Source of the DNA: Cornus controversa
Lineage: Eukaryota; Streptophyta; Magnoliopsida; Cornales; Cornaceae
DNA length: 64,000 nucleotides
Assembly (NCBI GenBank): GCA_026545225.1
Contig: CM048848.1
Coordinates: forward strand, 18,961,353-19,025,352
Direction: 5' to 3'
Under the pieces are notes generated by a model. It searched no databases and was not told the DNA's origin. It worked only from the letters and a program-made list of their open reading frames with translations. Positions 11,830 to 22,412 of the stretch are shown one piece after another. The translations under genes and the position numbers were made by a program. Position 1 is the stretch's first letter. Each line of letters begins with the position of its first letter.

Positions 11830-12462
11830 AAATTAACCCAACACCTCATCCGAAAGTCGGGTGGTTGGCACAGATGCTCTTACCCCTTGTTGGTTCATGT
11901 TCTTAAAAATTTAGATCCTGAGAAGAAAAAAAGTGTGGAGGAGATTGGTTTCGGCAATCTGTTGGAACTGAAATGTGACCACTTGGATGAAGACTTATGC
12001 TAGTATCTAATATCAAAATTTGACTCGGAGTCCTCTATAATTAGACTTGGTCAGAATATGCATATATCATTAAATGCACATGATATTCACAACATCCTAG
12101 GCTTACCCAAGGGCGTTGCTAATGTCCTGAAAACACGACACTTGGAGGATGAGTGGATATGCAAAGGTGGATATCTCCAGCCCAACGCAATGCATGTTGA
12201 GGACTTGTCTGTCAAGGTCAAAGAGCTGAATGTTGGCGATGAATGGAAGAGAGCGTTTGTCCTCTTTACTTGCGCTGTTGGAATTGCTCCAAATGGCCGT
12301 TATAAGTGCCATCAAAGCTTGTTGAGTGCTGTAAATTATGTAGCTAAACTTCGCAGTTACAACTGGTCCGTCTATGTTAGGGATTGTTTGGCTAATGCAA
12401 TGAAAGATGTGAAACCTGGAGAAGTTAAACAAATGTACGGTGGTTGTTTGATTTATTTGCAG
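11830..12462 (+). CDS. Mobile-domain-like exon (PMD/Ulp1-associated)
   Basis: An open frame of about 210 codons lies between an AG acceptor and a GT donor, broken by one TAG at 12001-12003. Features: SGGWHRCSYPLLVHVL, a stretch with EEIGFGNLLELKCDHL, then ISLNAHDIHNILGLPKG and a final helix-rich part ending IYLQ. This pattern resembles the plant domain that precedes Ulp1-like cysteine proteases in Mutator-like cargo genes and the wider plant mobile domain group. No catalytic residues are recognised. The exon continues in phase into 12549-12688. Confidence 0.6.
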
Positions 12463-12548
12463 GTATACAGTTCTAGGTCAATGGTTAAATATTGTTCCGG
12501 ACTCATTTGAAACATTAATAAAAATATTTTTTCCCGACTTTTTAACAG

Positions 12549-13444
12549 ATTTTATATCTAATGAAATGTGACGTGGGATACCCTGAGTATCCGAATGGGG
12601 TCAATTTTCATTAGGTTTCTGGACTACTGACCTTGTTCGGAAACGAATCACTTGGGAGAAGGAGATGGGAGGCTTTGGAATTGGTCAGGCAATTAATTTA
12701 AAAAGATGTATAATAGTTATTTAAAACTTGATGTATATCTATCTATAAGAATATAACATTTGTAATTGCAACAGTTGGTCGATATTCCTCGTACACCATC
12801 TGCCACCTTTGACAATGCTGGTCCATCACATCCTAGGCCTGGAAAGTGTGGTTTGTCCTCATCTGCTCGCCCACAGTCATTAACTTCCGAATCAGAATAT
12901 GATAGCTATTCTGATTCTAAGATGGAGGTAAATATAATTATATTGGTTACTTTATGTATATATATTGATGTTTTCGTGTAATTTTGTTGCACTGACCAGT
13001 CTTTTGATGGATGTGCAGCGAAAGTGGAGATCAATGCGGACAAGGATGGATCATTTGGAAGAGTATTTTGTAATGCAAAAAAGGCGAAAACATGCAAGTG
13101 TAGAAACACAGCGTAGTGGCGATAGGGGAGTTCAGAAGGAACCCTCCAGCACTCGTGGTACTGTTGATGAGACACCTGAGAGGGAAATAAATACTCATAG
13201 GGAATCCATGAGTGAAAGTCCCGAAAGAGGTGAGTTCGACAATGTCGATAAAACATCTGAGGGCACACATCATCGAGAACTCTCTATTGAACGTGTTCAG
13301 ACATTTGATGAGGATCGTCCTCTAAGTGCACTACTAAAGAAAAATTTTACCAGGGGGGAACGTGAGATGCTAGAAGACGTTGTCATTGAAATACCAACAA
13401 ATTCACCCACCACCACAAAAAGAGCTAATGAAAATTTCACCTAG
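12549..13444 (+). CDS. C-terminal exons 4-6 of the HMG-box gene
   Basis: Exon 4 (12549-12688) begins ILYLMKCDVGYPEYPNG, hits TAG in that frame near 12615 and continues in another frame with FWTTDLVRKRITWEKEMGG, showing a frameshift near 12612. Its donor reads CAG|GC, so this would be a GC-AG intron. Exon 5 (12775-12927) is serine-rich (SESEYDSYSDSKME). Exon 6 (13019-13444) starts RKWRSMRTRMDHLEEYF and is rich in E, R, S and T, ending ENFT followed by TAG. The tail looks disordered and charged. No known domain is recognised in exons 5 and 6. Confidence 0.6.
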
Positions 13445-13622
13445 AAGATTGACGCCAATTTTTTAAATAATCTAACCATATTTATGTATTAACTGTCAAC
13501 TATGTTAAAATCATATATGTAATTATTTTTTCTCATGCCTTTGCATAGCTTCCTTGTGTCATATCTAATGTACATTGTCACGTTTCATTTATTTATACCA
13601 CGTACCTTGAACAAAAAAATAT
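13445..13622. other. Spacer after the HMG-box gene
   Basis: AT-rich, no open frame. It may hold the 3' untranslated region and poly-A signal of the HMG-box gene. Confidence 0.4.
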
Positions 13623-14810
13623 AACCTGGTTACTGTGTAGAAAGATAACCTGATGAGGTAATCTGAATAGGATACTTTTTTTATAAGGGTTTGATACGTA
13701 CTGAATCAAATTTGGGATATTTACTATTATAAGATGTGATGCAGGTTGTTGAGAGAATTTAATGCTTAATTTCGATTTCCGTTTAAACCTGGTTACTGTG
13801 TAGAAAGATAGAAGGGGTTGTACTTGATATTAAACCAACTATTGGTCAAATCAGTTGATGAGGTAATCTGAATAAGATGCTTTCTTTATAAGGGTTTGAT
13901 ACATACTGAATCAAATTTGGGATATTTACTATTATAAGATGTGATGCAGGTTGTTGAGAGAATTTAATGCTTAATTTAGATTTCCGTTTAAACCTGGTTA
14001 CTGTGTAGAAAGATAGAGGGGGTTGTACTTGATATTAAACCAAGTATTGGTCAAATCAGTTGATGAGGTAATCTGAATAAGATGCTTTCTTTATAAGGGT
14101 TTGATACGTACTGAATCAAATTTGGGATATTTACTATTATAAGATGTGATGCAGGTTGTTGAGAGAATTTAATGCTTAATTTAGATTTCCGTTTAAACCT
14201 GGTTACTGTGTAGAAAGATAGAAGGGGTTGTACTTGATATTAAACCAAGTATTGGTCAAATCAGTTGATTAGGTAATCTGAATAGGATGCTTTTTTTATA
14301 AGGGTTTGATACGTACTGAATCAAATTTGGGATATTTACTATTATAAGATGTGATGCAGGTTGTTGAGAGAATTTAATGCTTAATTTCGATTTTCGTTTA
14401 AACCTGGTTACTGTGTAGAAAGATAGAAGGGGTTGTACTTGATATTAAACCAACTATTGGTCAAATCAATTGATGAGGTAATCTGAATAGGATGCTTTCT
14501 TTATAAGGGTTTGATACGTACTGAATCAAATTTGGGATATTTACTATTATAAGATGTGATGCAGGTTGTTGAGAGAATTTAATGCTTAATTTCGATTTCC
14601 GTTTAAACCTGGTTACTGTGTAGAAAGATAGAAGGGGTTGTACTTGATATTAAACCAACTATTGGTCAAATCAGTTGATGAGGTAATCTGAATAGGATGC
14701 TTTCTTTATAAGGGTTTGATACGTACTGAATCAAATTTGGGATATTTACTATTATAAGATGTGATGCAGGTTGTTGAGAGAATTTAATGCTTAATTTCGA
14801 TTTCCGTTTA
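13623..14810. repeat. Tandem array of a 205-bp unit
   Basis: Units starting AACCTGGTTACTGTGTAG occur at 13786, 13991, 14196, 14401 and 14606, each exactly 205 bp apart, with few substitutions. A first unit at 13623 is 163 bp long and lacks 42 bp of the unit interior (the segment with GGGGTTGTACTTG). The last unit runs into the 5' side of the F-box-like gene at 14811. No unit is open over its length. Exact period without indels in five copies suggests recent amplification or homogenisation. Confidence 0.95.
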
Positions 14811-14873
14811 AAAGAGTTACAGCAACAAAATAATTCATATTATCCAAATTTTACTATATCATTCTTCTTCAAC

Positions 14874-15777
14874 ATGGAGGGTCTCCCCCAGCATCTGGTT
14901 AGTAGAATTGTCCGTCGAGTAGTAGCAAATAGCTTGGAAGACCTAATAAGAATGAAACAATGGTTTGTATATTGATGCTCAATTTTGTTACTTTATTAAC
15001 GTTGATTTGGCTATGAATAGCGTCTGTTGTACTTGATGAGTTTGATTAGTAATTATATTCTGTTCAAACACCACTCTAATATTTATAATATTTTACAACA
15101 GTAGTAGGTCAATGTATTTAATAGGTTGAGAAGCTGAGACAATGAAGTCCATAAATTATCAAGACTTGTATGAGTTGCGCTATGGAGGAACTTGGAAAAT
15201 AAGCGACAACCGATGGTACATCTTCAATAGATGTATTGACTGTAAAAATGTGGACGCAATGTTTATTTATGGAGTGGTACGTTGACCTATATCCGAGACT
15301 CCGAGTATGTATGTATTTAGAGAAGTTTAGCTGAAATTGAAAATATTGTTTAATGCTCAATTGTAGGGGCTTATTTTTGCTGCTGGCAACTACGCCTATG
15401 GACTGCGAATCCTCCAACGAGGATATGAGGTGAATGATATTAGTTGTGAATTCGCACTCGCACTTGGTAAGCTATATGGGGATGATGCTTTAAAGGAGAA
15501 CGGAATTCGAGATATTATCAACATTAAGAACAATCGTTCAAAGAATCAGTTGATCAAAAATATTCGGAAGAAAATGATCCAAATCATAAACGCTGGGCGG
15601 GGGGGCTATCACTGGCAACTTTATGCAGAAATACCTGAATGTTGCCCTGTAGGAGGCCACACTGAGGATTTATATACTATTCCTGTTAACGAGGACACTG
15701 TTGACTGTGAGCTATGCCAATGTGATATCCATTTGTGGGTGGTCACTGGTAAATTATCAGAAGAATGGCTCGTATAG
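14874..15777 (+). pseudogene. F-box/Sel1-like gene fragment (At2g35280-type)
   Basis: Three pieces. Exon 1 (14874-14962) encodes MEGLPQHLVSRIVRR and SLEDLIRMKQ, the start of a plant F-box. A middle piece (about 15131-15276) encodes NRCIDCKNVDAMFIYGV, close to the Cys-containing Sel1-like repeat of plant F-box proteins of this type. The last exon (15367-15777) follows an AG acceptor and reads GLIFAAGNYAYGLRILQRG, ending DIHLWVVTGKLSEEWLV and TAG. F-box proteins link SKP1-cullin ligases to targets. The splice from exon 1 to the middle piece is unclear, so the gene may be broken or captured. The 205-bp array forms its upstream region. Confidence 0.55.
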
Positions 15778-16129
15778 CAAAGCGAAGTGGGGTATTAATT
15801 ATTTTTTGGCATTAAAACTTTGCTTAGGTGACTTACCTTATGTAAGATTGTATAATATAATGTACGTAATCTGCCTCTTCAGTTTACCATGATGAAACAA
15901 GCTTTTATATTATGGGTCTAATCGTACACTTCACCATACTAAATATTAAAACTCAATTAACGGCCCCGAATTAAAACTTATATTATGAGTAAAAATGTCT
16001 ATCTTTCACAATAGGACTACATAATCAGATATGAGACCAGAGCACTCTATTTTTACATCATGACACAGTTCAATTTCTCACTAAGATTAGTCATACATAT
16101 AATAGGGTATGATGAAAATGAAATGGAAA
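15778..16129. other. Spacer between convergent genes
   Basis: AT-rich DNA between the stop of the F-box-like gene and the last exon of the minus-strand FAR1-like gene. No feature seen beyond likely 3' ends of both. Confidence 0.4.
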
Positions 16130-16222
16130 TTATTCACTTGCCAAATCAAGCGTGCATGAACCTTCATGGGAAGGAGTATTGAAGAGTGTGGCCGGAAACA
16201 TGCTTGATTCGCCAATATTAGA
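16130..16222 (-). pseudogene. FAR1-like gene, last exon
   Basis: Follows an AG acceptor and reads SNIGESSMFPATLFNTPSHE and CTLDLASE, then TAA at 16132-16130. It keeps phase 0 with the exon at 16313-16453. Confidence 0.5.
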
Positions 16223-16312
16223 CTGCAATTGATTAAAGTGATAATTAGACACCAATGCACTAATAGGCATAATAAATGTTCCATCATTCTAAAATGCAAT
16301 GGTATGACTTAC

Positions 16313-16453
16313 GTCATTCCTCAATGGAGTAATGTGTTCACCAAATAAGGGACTGAATGGTGAATCCCAGTCCGGATTTGCAAAAGTGGGGGATGCCACA
16401 TCAGCCTCGCCGTTAATCCACAAAGAAAGATAATCAGATGAAATTTCACCTCC
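16313..16453 (-). pseudogene. FAR1-like gene, penultimate exon
   Basis: Open through 47 codons from an AG acceptor to a GTAAGT donor: GGEISSDYLSLWINGEADV and PDWDSPFSPLFGEHITP. Acidic and aromatic, suggestive of a short interaction tail. Phase 0 on both sides. Confidence 0.5.
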
Positions 16454-16522
16454 CTACATCGTCAAGTAATCATTATGATATATCTATAATCTAAAGATAT
16501 AAAGTTAATGCATTACTCTTAC

Positions 16523-16648
16523 ATCATCCAAATAATGTGGTGGATTTCATAGAATTGCCACAGAATTTACATTTCTCAATATGTAGGAGGGGGTTGCTTT
16601 GCTACCAGTGCCACCTGCCAATTCGGATGGCCCGAGCCTGCTCGATTT
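16523..16648 (-). pseudogene. FAR1-like gene, third-last exon
   Basis: Bounded by AG acceptor and GT donor on the minus strand and in phase with the exon ending at 16724. It reads SSRLGPSELAGGTGSKATP, then a TGA, then NPPHYLDD. Small and serine/glycine rich. Supported by splice phase, not by known homology. Confidence 0.5.
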
Positions 16649-19069
16649 CTAAAGACAACAACAAATACATTAGACTTGTTATATGCATGTTTGTAATGAT
16701 AACTCTATATTACAGATCAATACCTGACGTTGTCGTTTAGCAGCATTTGTCTTCTTTTCAACAATAGATTTTATCCTACGAAAGGGACCTTTACATCTGT
16801 CTTTATTCCTTATTCCCCTAGCATTTACTCCAGTCCTATTTTGTACATTGTCGAGGACATTTACAGCAGGAGATGGTCGACTAGTTGTTGTTTTATCGGT
16901 CAAACTTCGAATTCTACATTCTTGACCATTCTTTTTTCACATCATCGCATTTAGTAATAAATCATTGAATGCTCCGTCGTTCTCCGATGCAATGGAAGAT
17001 AATTCGGTCAGAAGCCTACAGAGGATTCTGTACCGTCGGCTTACTTCAAGTTTGGGATCCTTTATAACATCACTGCCAATAATTTGGTCGATGGTCCCAT
17101 CTCTAGCATTTCTACTCAATCTTCTTAATAAATACCGAGAAGGTAGTTCAGTGACTAACAATTCATCTTTCATGACTTTTAAACAATGACAGCACAGAAT
17201 ACCCATCATTTCAAACTTTCCACAAGAACAACTTAATTGGTTGTCCTCTTACTTTGTTACACGACGCTCATTATTTTCCCCATTCCGGACTACTACATAA
17301 CAAGCAGACCATTATTGTCCATTTCTTTACTTTTTATATTCGTGCTGACACAAGCTACTAAGAATTCCTCTTGGAACATCTGAAACACCCTCTTTGTGTA
17401 CGTGTCTCCTGCTTGAACTAACATGTCACAAGGTGTTAAAATTATAGGTAATTTGTTGAGCAAAGCATACTCAGCTTGAGTCTCCTTGTAACGCTTATCG
17501 TACAACAGCCTATCAAAGTGCTTGAAGAATTCTGGAAGTGTGAGTTGTTTGGTTACGTAAGCCTTCAAACTAACATTTATACTTTCACTCAACTGCGTTG
17601 TACGCATCCCCGCTGTCCAAGATTGTTTAACGTATGACCTGGCCCATCTATGTCTCAAATCAAACAAGTTGGACAACCATTTGTTACCAACAACATTAAA
17701 GTTTTGTTCCATTTCTTTCCATTTGTCCAAAAATTCTTCCTGCTCCTCAATGCAGAACATTAATGTGGATATAACACTTTTAATGTCTCCTTCCTTTTTA
17801 CACACATGGCCAAGATGTTTTTGTGCATTTTGCATTAAGTGCCACGTACAAAGATGATGAGCAGTATTGGGTATGACATGCTTTAGCGCCTTTGCCATTG
17901 CAGCGTCCTGGTCAGTAAGGATTGTCTTAGGGGCTGGACATCCCATTGCTTTCAAGAAGCTGTCAAACAACCATGCAAATGATTCTGCTGTCTCATCGTA
18001 CATCAGAGCTGCTCCAAATAGTGCAGTCTCCCGATGATGGTTCAGACCAACGAACAAAGCAAAAGGCCGGTTGCCATGGGTTAGTTTGTACGTTGTGTCG
18101 AATGTTACAACGTCTCCAAAATGCCCATAGTCAATTATCATTCTCGGGTCAGCCCAGAATATATTCGTGATCATTGCTTCGTTATCCAATTGAACTGCGT
18201 ACAAGAATGACGGATCTTCACAACACTTGGTATGAAAATAATTCAACAGCCAAGCCTTATCTCCAAATTCAAGCTCGCTTTGTCTTCTGGTCCTTATATA
18301 ATTTTGCACATCAAGCTTCGTATACCCTACTGATGGTCTCCCACCAGCTTGCATTCCCATTAGCTCAAAAGCATTGAGAACAGCGACTCCTGAATCGGCA
18401 GCAAACTCCACATCAATGGCCTGGCTAGCCGTAATTTTTCGCTGTGACCGCATCATGTGGGTGCATTATTCAGTTATCAAGGGATGGTTGTTAGCCTCTA
18501 CAAAATCAGAAACAATATACTTCTCAGAATTGCTCTTGTAATGAATGACCATGCGCGCACCGCAGCCAATTCGTGTTTCTGCCCTGGGAGTCTTTGTAAA
18601 TTTGTCCCTTTTGTCCTTCCCCCTCTTACCCTCCTTGGCACAGACAAACAATCTAGATGTAATTTTACTGTCAATTTTTCTTTTGTTTCCATACTCCCTT
18701 CGGATACTGAATCCGACTCTACCCCCGTATGCATTGTAAAAATCATACGCATCTGCCTCAGATTCAAAACACATATTTGTCCTTGGTTTAATTTCAATTT
18801 GTTGGCTCTCAACAACTGCCGATGGTATGTCTTCGACATTAATTATATTGGCTTCCATCTCATACAATTAAGTAACAAGCCTGGGTCATCAACCAATAAA
18901 ATCACAATGGTCGAGTTCATTTGTAAATATTAATCAATTTATATGCAATGTACAGGGTTTATAATGGATAACTTAGGCTTGATTATTATTGAATAACTAA
19001 CTGAATAAAACAATAATGTACAGTAAGATTACTCGCTGAAGTAAAGGTAACATTCCATTTTATCTCACT

Positions 19070-19330
19070 AAAATTCCCAATTTCACATTTTCAGTGTCAA
19101 TGACTGAGTAAAGGAAAATCCCGAATTATATCATTGAATGTAAATGACTGAGTTAGTTAAAACATCCTATTTCAGTAACATAAATTTCCCAATTTTCTCA
19201 CACCTGGTGTCAATAACTGACTTAGTTCTAACATAGTAATTAATTTGAATTTTTTTCCGGACAGTTTTAAGTGTCAATTATTGAGTAAATAATACATGAA
19301 TAAGACTAAATTTATACAATACAAAATTTC
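19070..19330. repeat. Degenerate GTCAATGACTGAGT repeats
   Basis: Four loose copies of TGTMAATGACTGAGTWA-like sequence near 19094, 19138, 19208 and 19269, 45-70 bp apart, upstream of the FAR1-like gene start. They could be subterminal repeats of the Mutator-like element or promoter repeats. No clear terminal inverted repeat was found. Confidence 0.4.
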
Positions 19331-19918
19331 AAAATTTAATGTATCTGTAACGTCAATGGAGAATACAAATAAAAGGAAATACCGTCTGTTTTGTTCAAAA
19401 ACAAATTTTAACATAAATGAACCTGTCAAATACATTCAATAGTACACCATAATGGAAACAAACTAAATAAATGCATATCAATAAATGAAAATCCATAAAT
19501 GCATTCATAAAGATAGAAAGTAAAGAGAAAGAAAGTGAACTAACCAAATTAATTTGAAGTTCAAGTTGGAATGCATTCACAGAGAGAGTATCTAAAGAGA
19601 GAGAAACGGCTTCTAATACCTTTTTTATGAAATTTTAAAGAGATGACAATGTAGTCTTTCAGATTATACATGAGTTTTGCATCTTTTAGTAAAATTTGGG
19701 GGGAGATTTTTGAACAATTCGGTCATTTCAATAGTCCCATCTGGGTAGGTGGTAGGTGGGCACATTTAATGCACATTTGCAATATTTAATCTCTGGGGTA
19801 TTTTCGGTAATTGCTTTCAAGGTTATACTGTATAAATGTTTAAATACATCATCTGTATTTACCATGCTTAAGTTACAGCTTGTTTTTACCATCCACCAAA
19901 ACTACAGCGTTTTGAGGC

Positions 19919-20280
19919 AAATGGAGAGGAAATGGGCGCAGCCTAATTGGAGACGATTTCTGTCCCAATGGGTACTAATAACTGTTGAAGTATTTGTCGC
20001 CATGTTATTGCTTTCAAGATATCTATATACTTTTATGATATTTGTAATTGTATATCAATTCACTTTCATTATGCAATTGAAAATGTAATGAGGTAATTCA
20101 ATTTTGTGTTTACTCTAAATTATTATTATCTATATAATGTTAATATAATATAATAAAATGTTATATATTTTGTAGATTGTTATACATAGTCCTTTTCTGA
20201 AGGCGAAGTACATTCATATTGACACAAGGATGTTCTTCTCGGTGGTGAAAAAAAATTATGCTTCATCTTTGAAGAAGTAG
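19919..20280 (+). CDS. Small two-exon gene or fragment, unknown
   Basis: Not recognised. Exon 19919-19969 reads MERKWAQPNWRRFLSQW up to a GT donor. Exon 20176-20280 follows an AG acceptor in phase and reads IVIHSPFLKAKYIHIDTR, then FFSVVKKNYASSLKK and TAG. A possible further exon from 20421 reads CRRHGQSVLFNFFELLADEE and on to about 20530 in an open frame. Basic, no known domain. It could be transposon cargo. The splice pattern is the only support. Confidence 0.3.
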
Positions 20281-20398
20281 AGAAGAAGGAGATGCGTGGT
20301 CATTGTATTTTTTGTAAACAGTAGCTAATGCAAATAGTGTTTTGTAAATATTTGTTTATTGACACGTTGATTATATAAAATCAGTTTCTATTTCAGTT

Positions 20399-20691
20399 CA
20401 ATAATTTTTTATTTTATAGTGCCGTAGGCACGGGCAGTCTGTATTATTCAATTTTTTTGAGCTGTTAGCAGACGAGGAACAATGTAATCAACCACCTGAC
20501 AGTGGTGATCAACACTCAATACCATTTGGGTACGTTTTGAGTCCGTAAGATGTATTGTACACTTACATAGAAGCGGTGTTTAAGTGTACGTAAGTACTAT
20601 CAAATGTAATAGGACATGTACAAGCCTGAATATATGGTCCAATAATTTTTTTATTTTATAATGCCGTAGGCATGGGCAATACCCTAGTACA
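20399..20691 (+). mobile_element. Helitron-like 3' terminus, duplicated
   Basis: The sequence ending near 20691 shows a short hairpin (ATGCC-GTA-GGCAT), about ten bases, then CTAGT, the layout of a Helitron 3' end (hairpin then CTRRT). A near copy of the hairpin with the same T-rich lead-in lies at 20399-20435 but lacks CTAGT. No Rep/helicase ORF and no matching 5' TC end were found. The first copy may instead be a splice acceptor (TTTTATAG) with coding sequence, and the second its duplicate. Confidence 0.35.
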
Positions 20692-22150
20692 TATATATAG
20701 TAGTTATACGGTTTGTGTTGAGACAATTTTTGCCCCTATCATAGAAGTATATATTTTGGAATAAATTAAATAATATCATATAAAAATATATTTATATATA
20801 TAGGCATCCTACACTCATTTAATATAAAATATAGAGTGATTTCACGTACATAGTACTTCTAGGTACATAAATGATGCAAGTAGAGGAAAAAAAATCCAAA
20901 AAAAAAACTCACACTGAATACACTCAAGAATTTCACCAAGTCTCTTGCTATTGCAAATGCTAGACTTCTTTGAGCACAAGAATACAAAGTAATTTCTCTA
21001 TTTTACTCTCTCGTTCTCTCTTCAAAGCAAAAGCAAAAAGTGAAAAAATTATAAAGGACTTTTTTCTCAGTAGATTTCTTGAACCTAAGTCGGCATGCAG
21101 AGTGTGTGTTAAGATACTTGGTTAGATGTATATTAATCATACAATTGATGAATTACTTGTTTAAATTGAATTATATTAGATTCATTGATTAAAGGAGGTT
21201 CCTGATAGTTCATAGTTATGAGTTTGATTGATTAAGTTGGACCATAAACATATTAGTTGAATGATGTGTAACATGCTTAAAAATAATTACTTATGAGTTG
21301 GATTACTCAAATTTTTAGTCCAAGGGTGATTCTTTTATTTTATTATTATTATTATTAATATTTTATCCTCGCAAATAACACATGAACTTACTTGAACTTT
21401 TAATCTTTCATTTTCAAAACTGAGGAAGTACCGGTGGTTTGTCAAAGAAGGATTAACAAGGGACAGTAGATAAATGAATCAAATTATGTTAAATGGATTA
21501 ATTAGGAGTTTAGTTATTATTGAGTGGTGAACTTCAAAGGATTTCCTTGAGGGTTTATGAACATGAGCTAAGAGTTATTAATTGTTTATACGAGACTTCT
21601 TTGAATTAAAAGTTTATTGAGTTTTAACGTGATTTGGAAAGTTTACTTCCTAGATTATAAGGAAACTAGGGTTTTATTACGAATTTGACTTAGATGAAAT
21701 TTGAATTTTGTTCTATCAAAAAAAATTGCTTGAACCGAACTTTATGAAAGATTGTTCAAGTTGTTGTTGTTCTTGTTTTTCGCTTTTTTGTTTTGTTTTA
21801 AGGCTTATAATTTATGAATTCAAATATTTATTACATTTAAGAAAATTAGCAAAAGGTTACTTCTCCACGATTCTTAAGAAGCCTAGACTTAAATTTACGA
21901 TGATTCTTAAGAAGCTAGACTTAAAATTTTCAAATTCCAGGGTTTATTTCATTTAAACATAATTTTTGTGATTTTAAAAAATTTGATGTGATTCAAGGTT
22001 TGTTTCTCAAGAGAATTGGACCTAAAATTTTTTGAATTTTAGGATTTGTGTATCTATAAAGTGAGTTTTATGACTTTTAACCATTATTTATTTGAAGCTC
22101 GAAGTTGACTCTATATCCATATGTAACTGTATACAAGGTTGTCATTATTA
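20692..22150. other. AT-rich DNA, no gene seen
   Basis: Many A/T runs and an (ATT)n microsatellite near 21340-21360. Open frames here, such as that at 21708-21956, are short and of low complexity. Nothing recognised. Confidence 0.5.
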
Positions 22151-22154
22151 ACCA

Positions 22155-22400
22155 AATGGCTAATCGCTAGCGGTATAGCTCTTCCTCCTCAAAGTGGGAG
22201 GTTGAGTGTTCAAGCTCCACTAGGATGCGTGCGTTTGCTTGTTAGCGGGTCCAAGAACATCTCCAACAACTAAATAGGTCTTACATGCCCCTCTAGTAGC
22301 TATGAACTTGTAGATTCTTGGAGGCGCCATTGGGCTGCCACTATGGATGTGAATGGGCTCACAAGGAATGGATACATGGAAATTCATGTGATATGTTGTG
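22155..22400 (+). mobile_element. tRNA-derived SINE-like sequence
   Basis: A polymerase III promoter pair is visible: an A-box-like TGGCTAATCGCTAGCGG at 22157-22173 and a B-box-like GTGTTCAAGCTCC at 22206-22218, about 45 bp apart, with a CCTCCTCAAAGTGGGAGG stem between them. This resembles the tRNA-related head of plant SINEs. The body to about 22400 is unassigned, and no clear tail or target duplication is seen. Confidence 0.5.
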
Positions 22401-22412
22401 TAACTGATGTGA

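Larger units (their letters stand above)
575..13444 (+). pseudogene. HMG-box / plant-mobile-domain-like gene, split by retrotransposon
   Basis: Six exons can be read by GT-AG logic: 575-724 plus 11250-11347 (one exon, interrupted by the retroelement), 11499-11706, 11830-12462, 12549-12688, 12775-12927 and 13019-13444. The product has an acidic/serine-rich N-terminus (MTRVKSIARSTVKGR start), an HMG-box, then a mobile-domain-like region resembling the one placed before Ulp1-type proteases in Mutator-like elements, and a charged C-terminus. No Ulp1 protease domain is seen. Damage: the 10.5-kb insertion, a TGA at 11683-11685 late in exon 2, an in-frame TAG at 12001-12003, and a frameshift in exon 4 near 12612. 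The start is the first ATG of the open frame; an upstream exon cannot be excluded. The role is unknown. Its convergent FAR1-like neighbour suggests that it is mobile-element cargo. Confidence 0.7.
16130..18867 (-). pseudogene. FAR1/FHY3-type Mutator-like transposase gene
   Basis: Reads right to left. The N-terminal FAR1 DNA-binding domain lies at 18867-18469 (CFESEADAYDFYNAYGG ... CGARMVIHY ... NNHPLI). An in-frame TAA at 18466-18468 follows, then the MULE transposase domain (18456-17293) with VVTFDTTYKL, TILTDQDAAMAKAL and HLCTWHLMQNAQKHLG. Then come a frameshift near 17295 and an in-frame TAA, and a SWIM zinc finger (CSCGKFEMMGILCCHC) near 17240-17190. A TGA at 16937-16939 precedes the basic region RCKGPFRRIKSIVEKK, whose exon ends at 16724. 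Three further exons follow. Host FAR1/FHY3 factors derive from such transposases; the breaks point to a dead transposon copy rather than a host regulator. Confidence 0.85.

Noticed and set aside
12103..13273. Minus-strand open frames opposite the HMG-box gene exons
   Set aside because: No motifs or splice support, and they mirror the plus-strand exons.
13623..14810. CRISPR array
   Set aside because: Unit is 205 bp with no alternating unique spacers, and the genome is plant nuclear.
18457..18933. Plus-strand open frame of 158 codons
   Set aside because: It lies opposite the FAR1 DNA-binding domain exon, which has clear family motifs on the minus strand; the plus frame has none.
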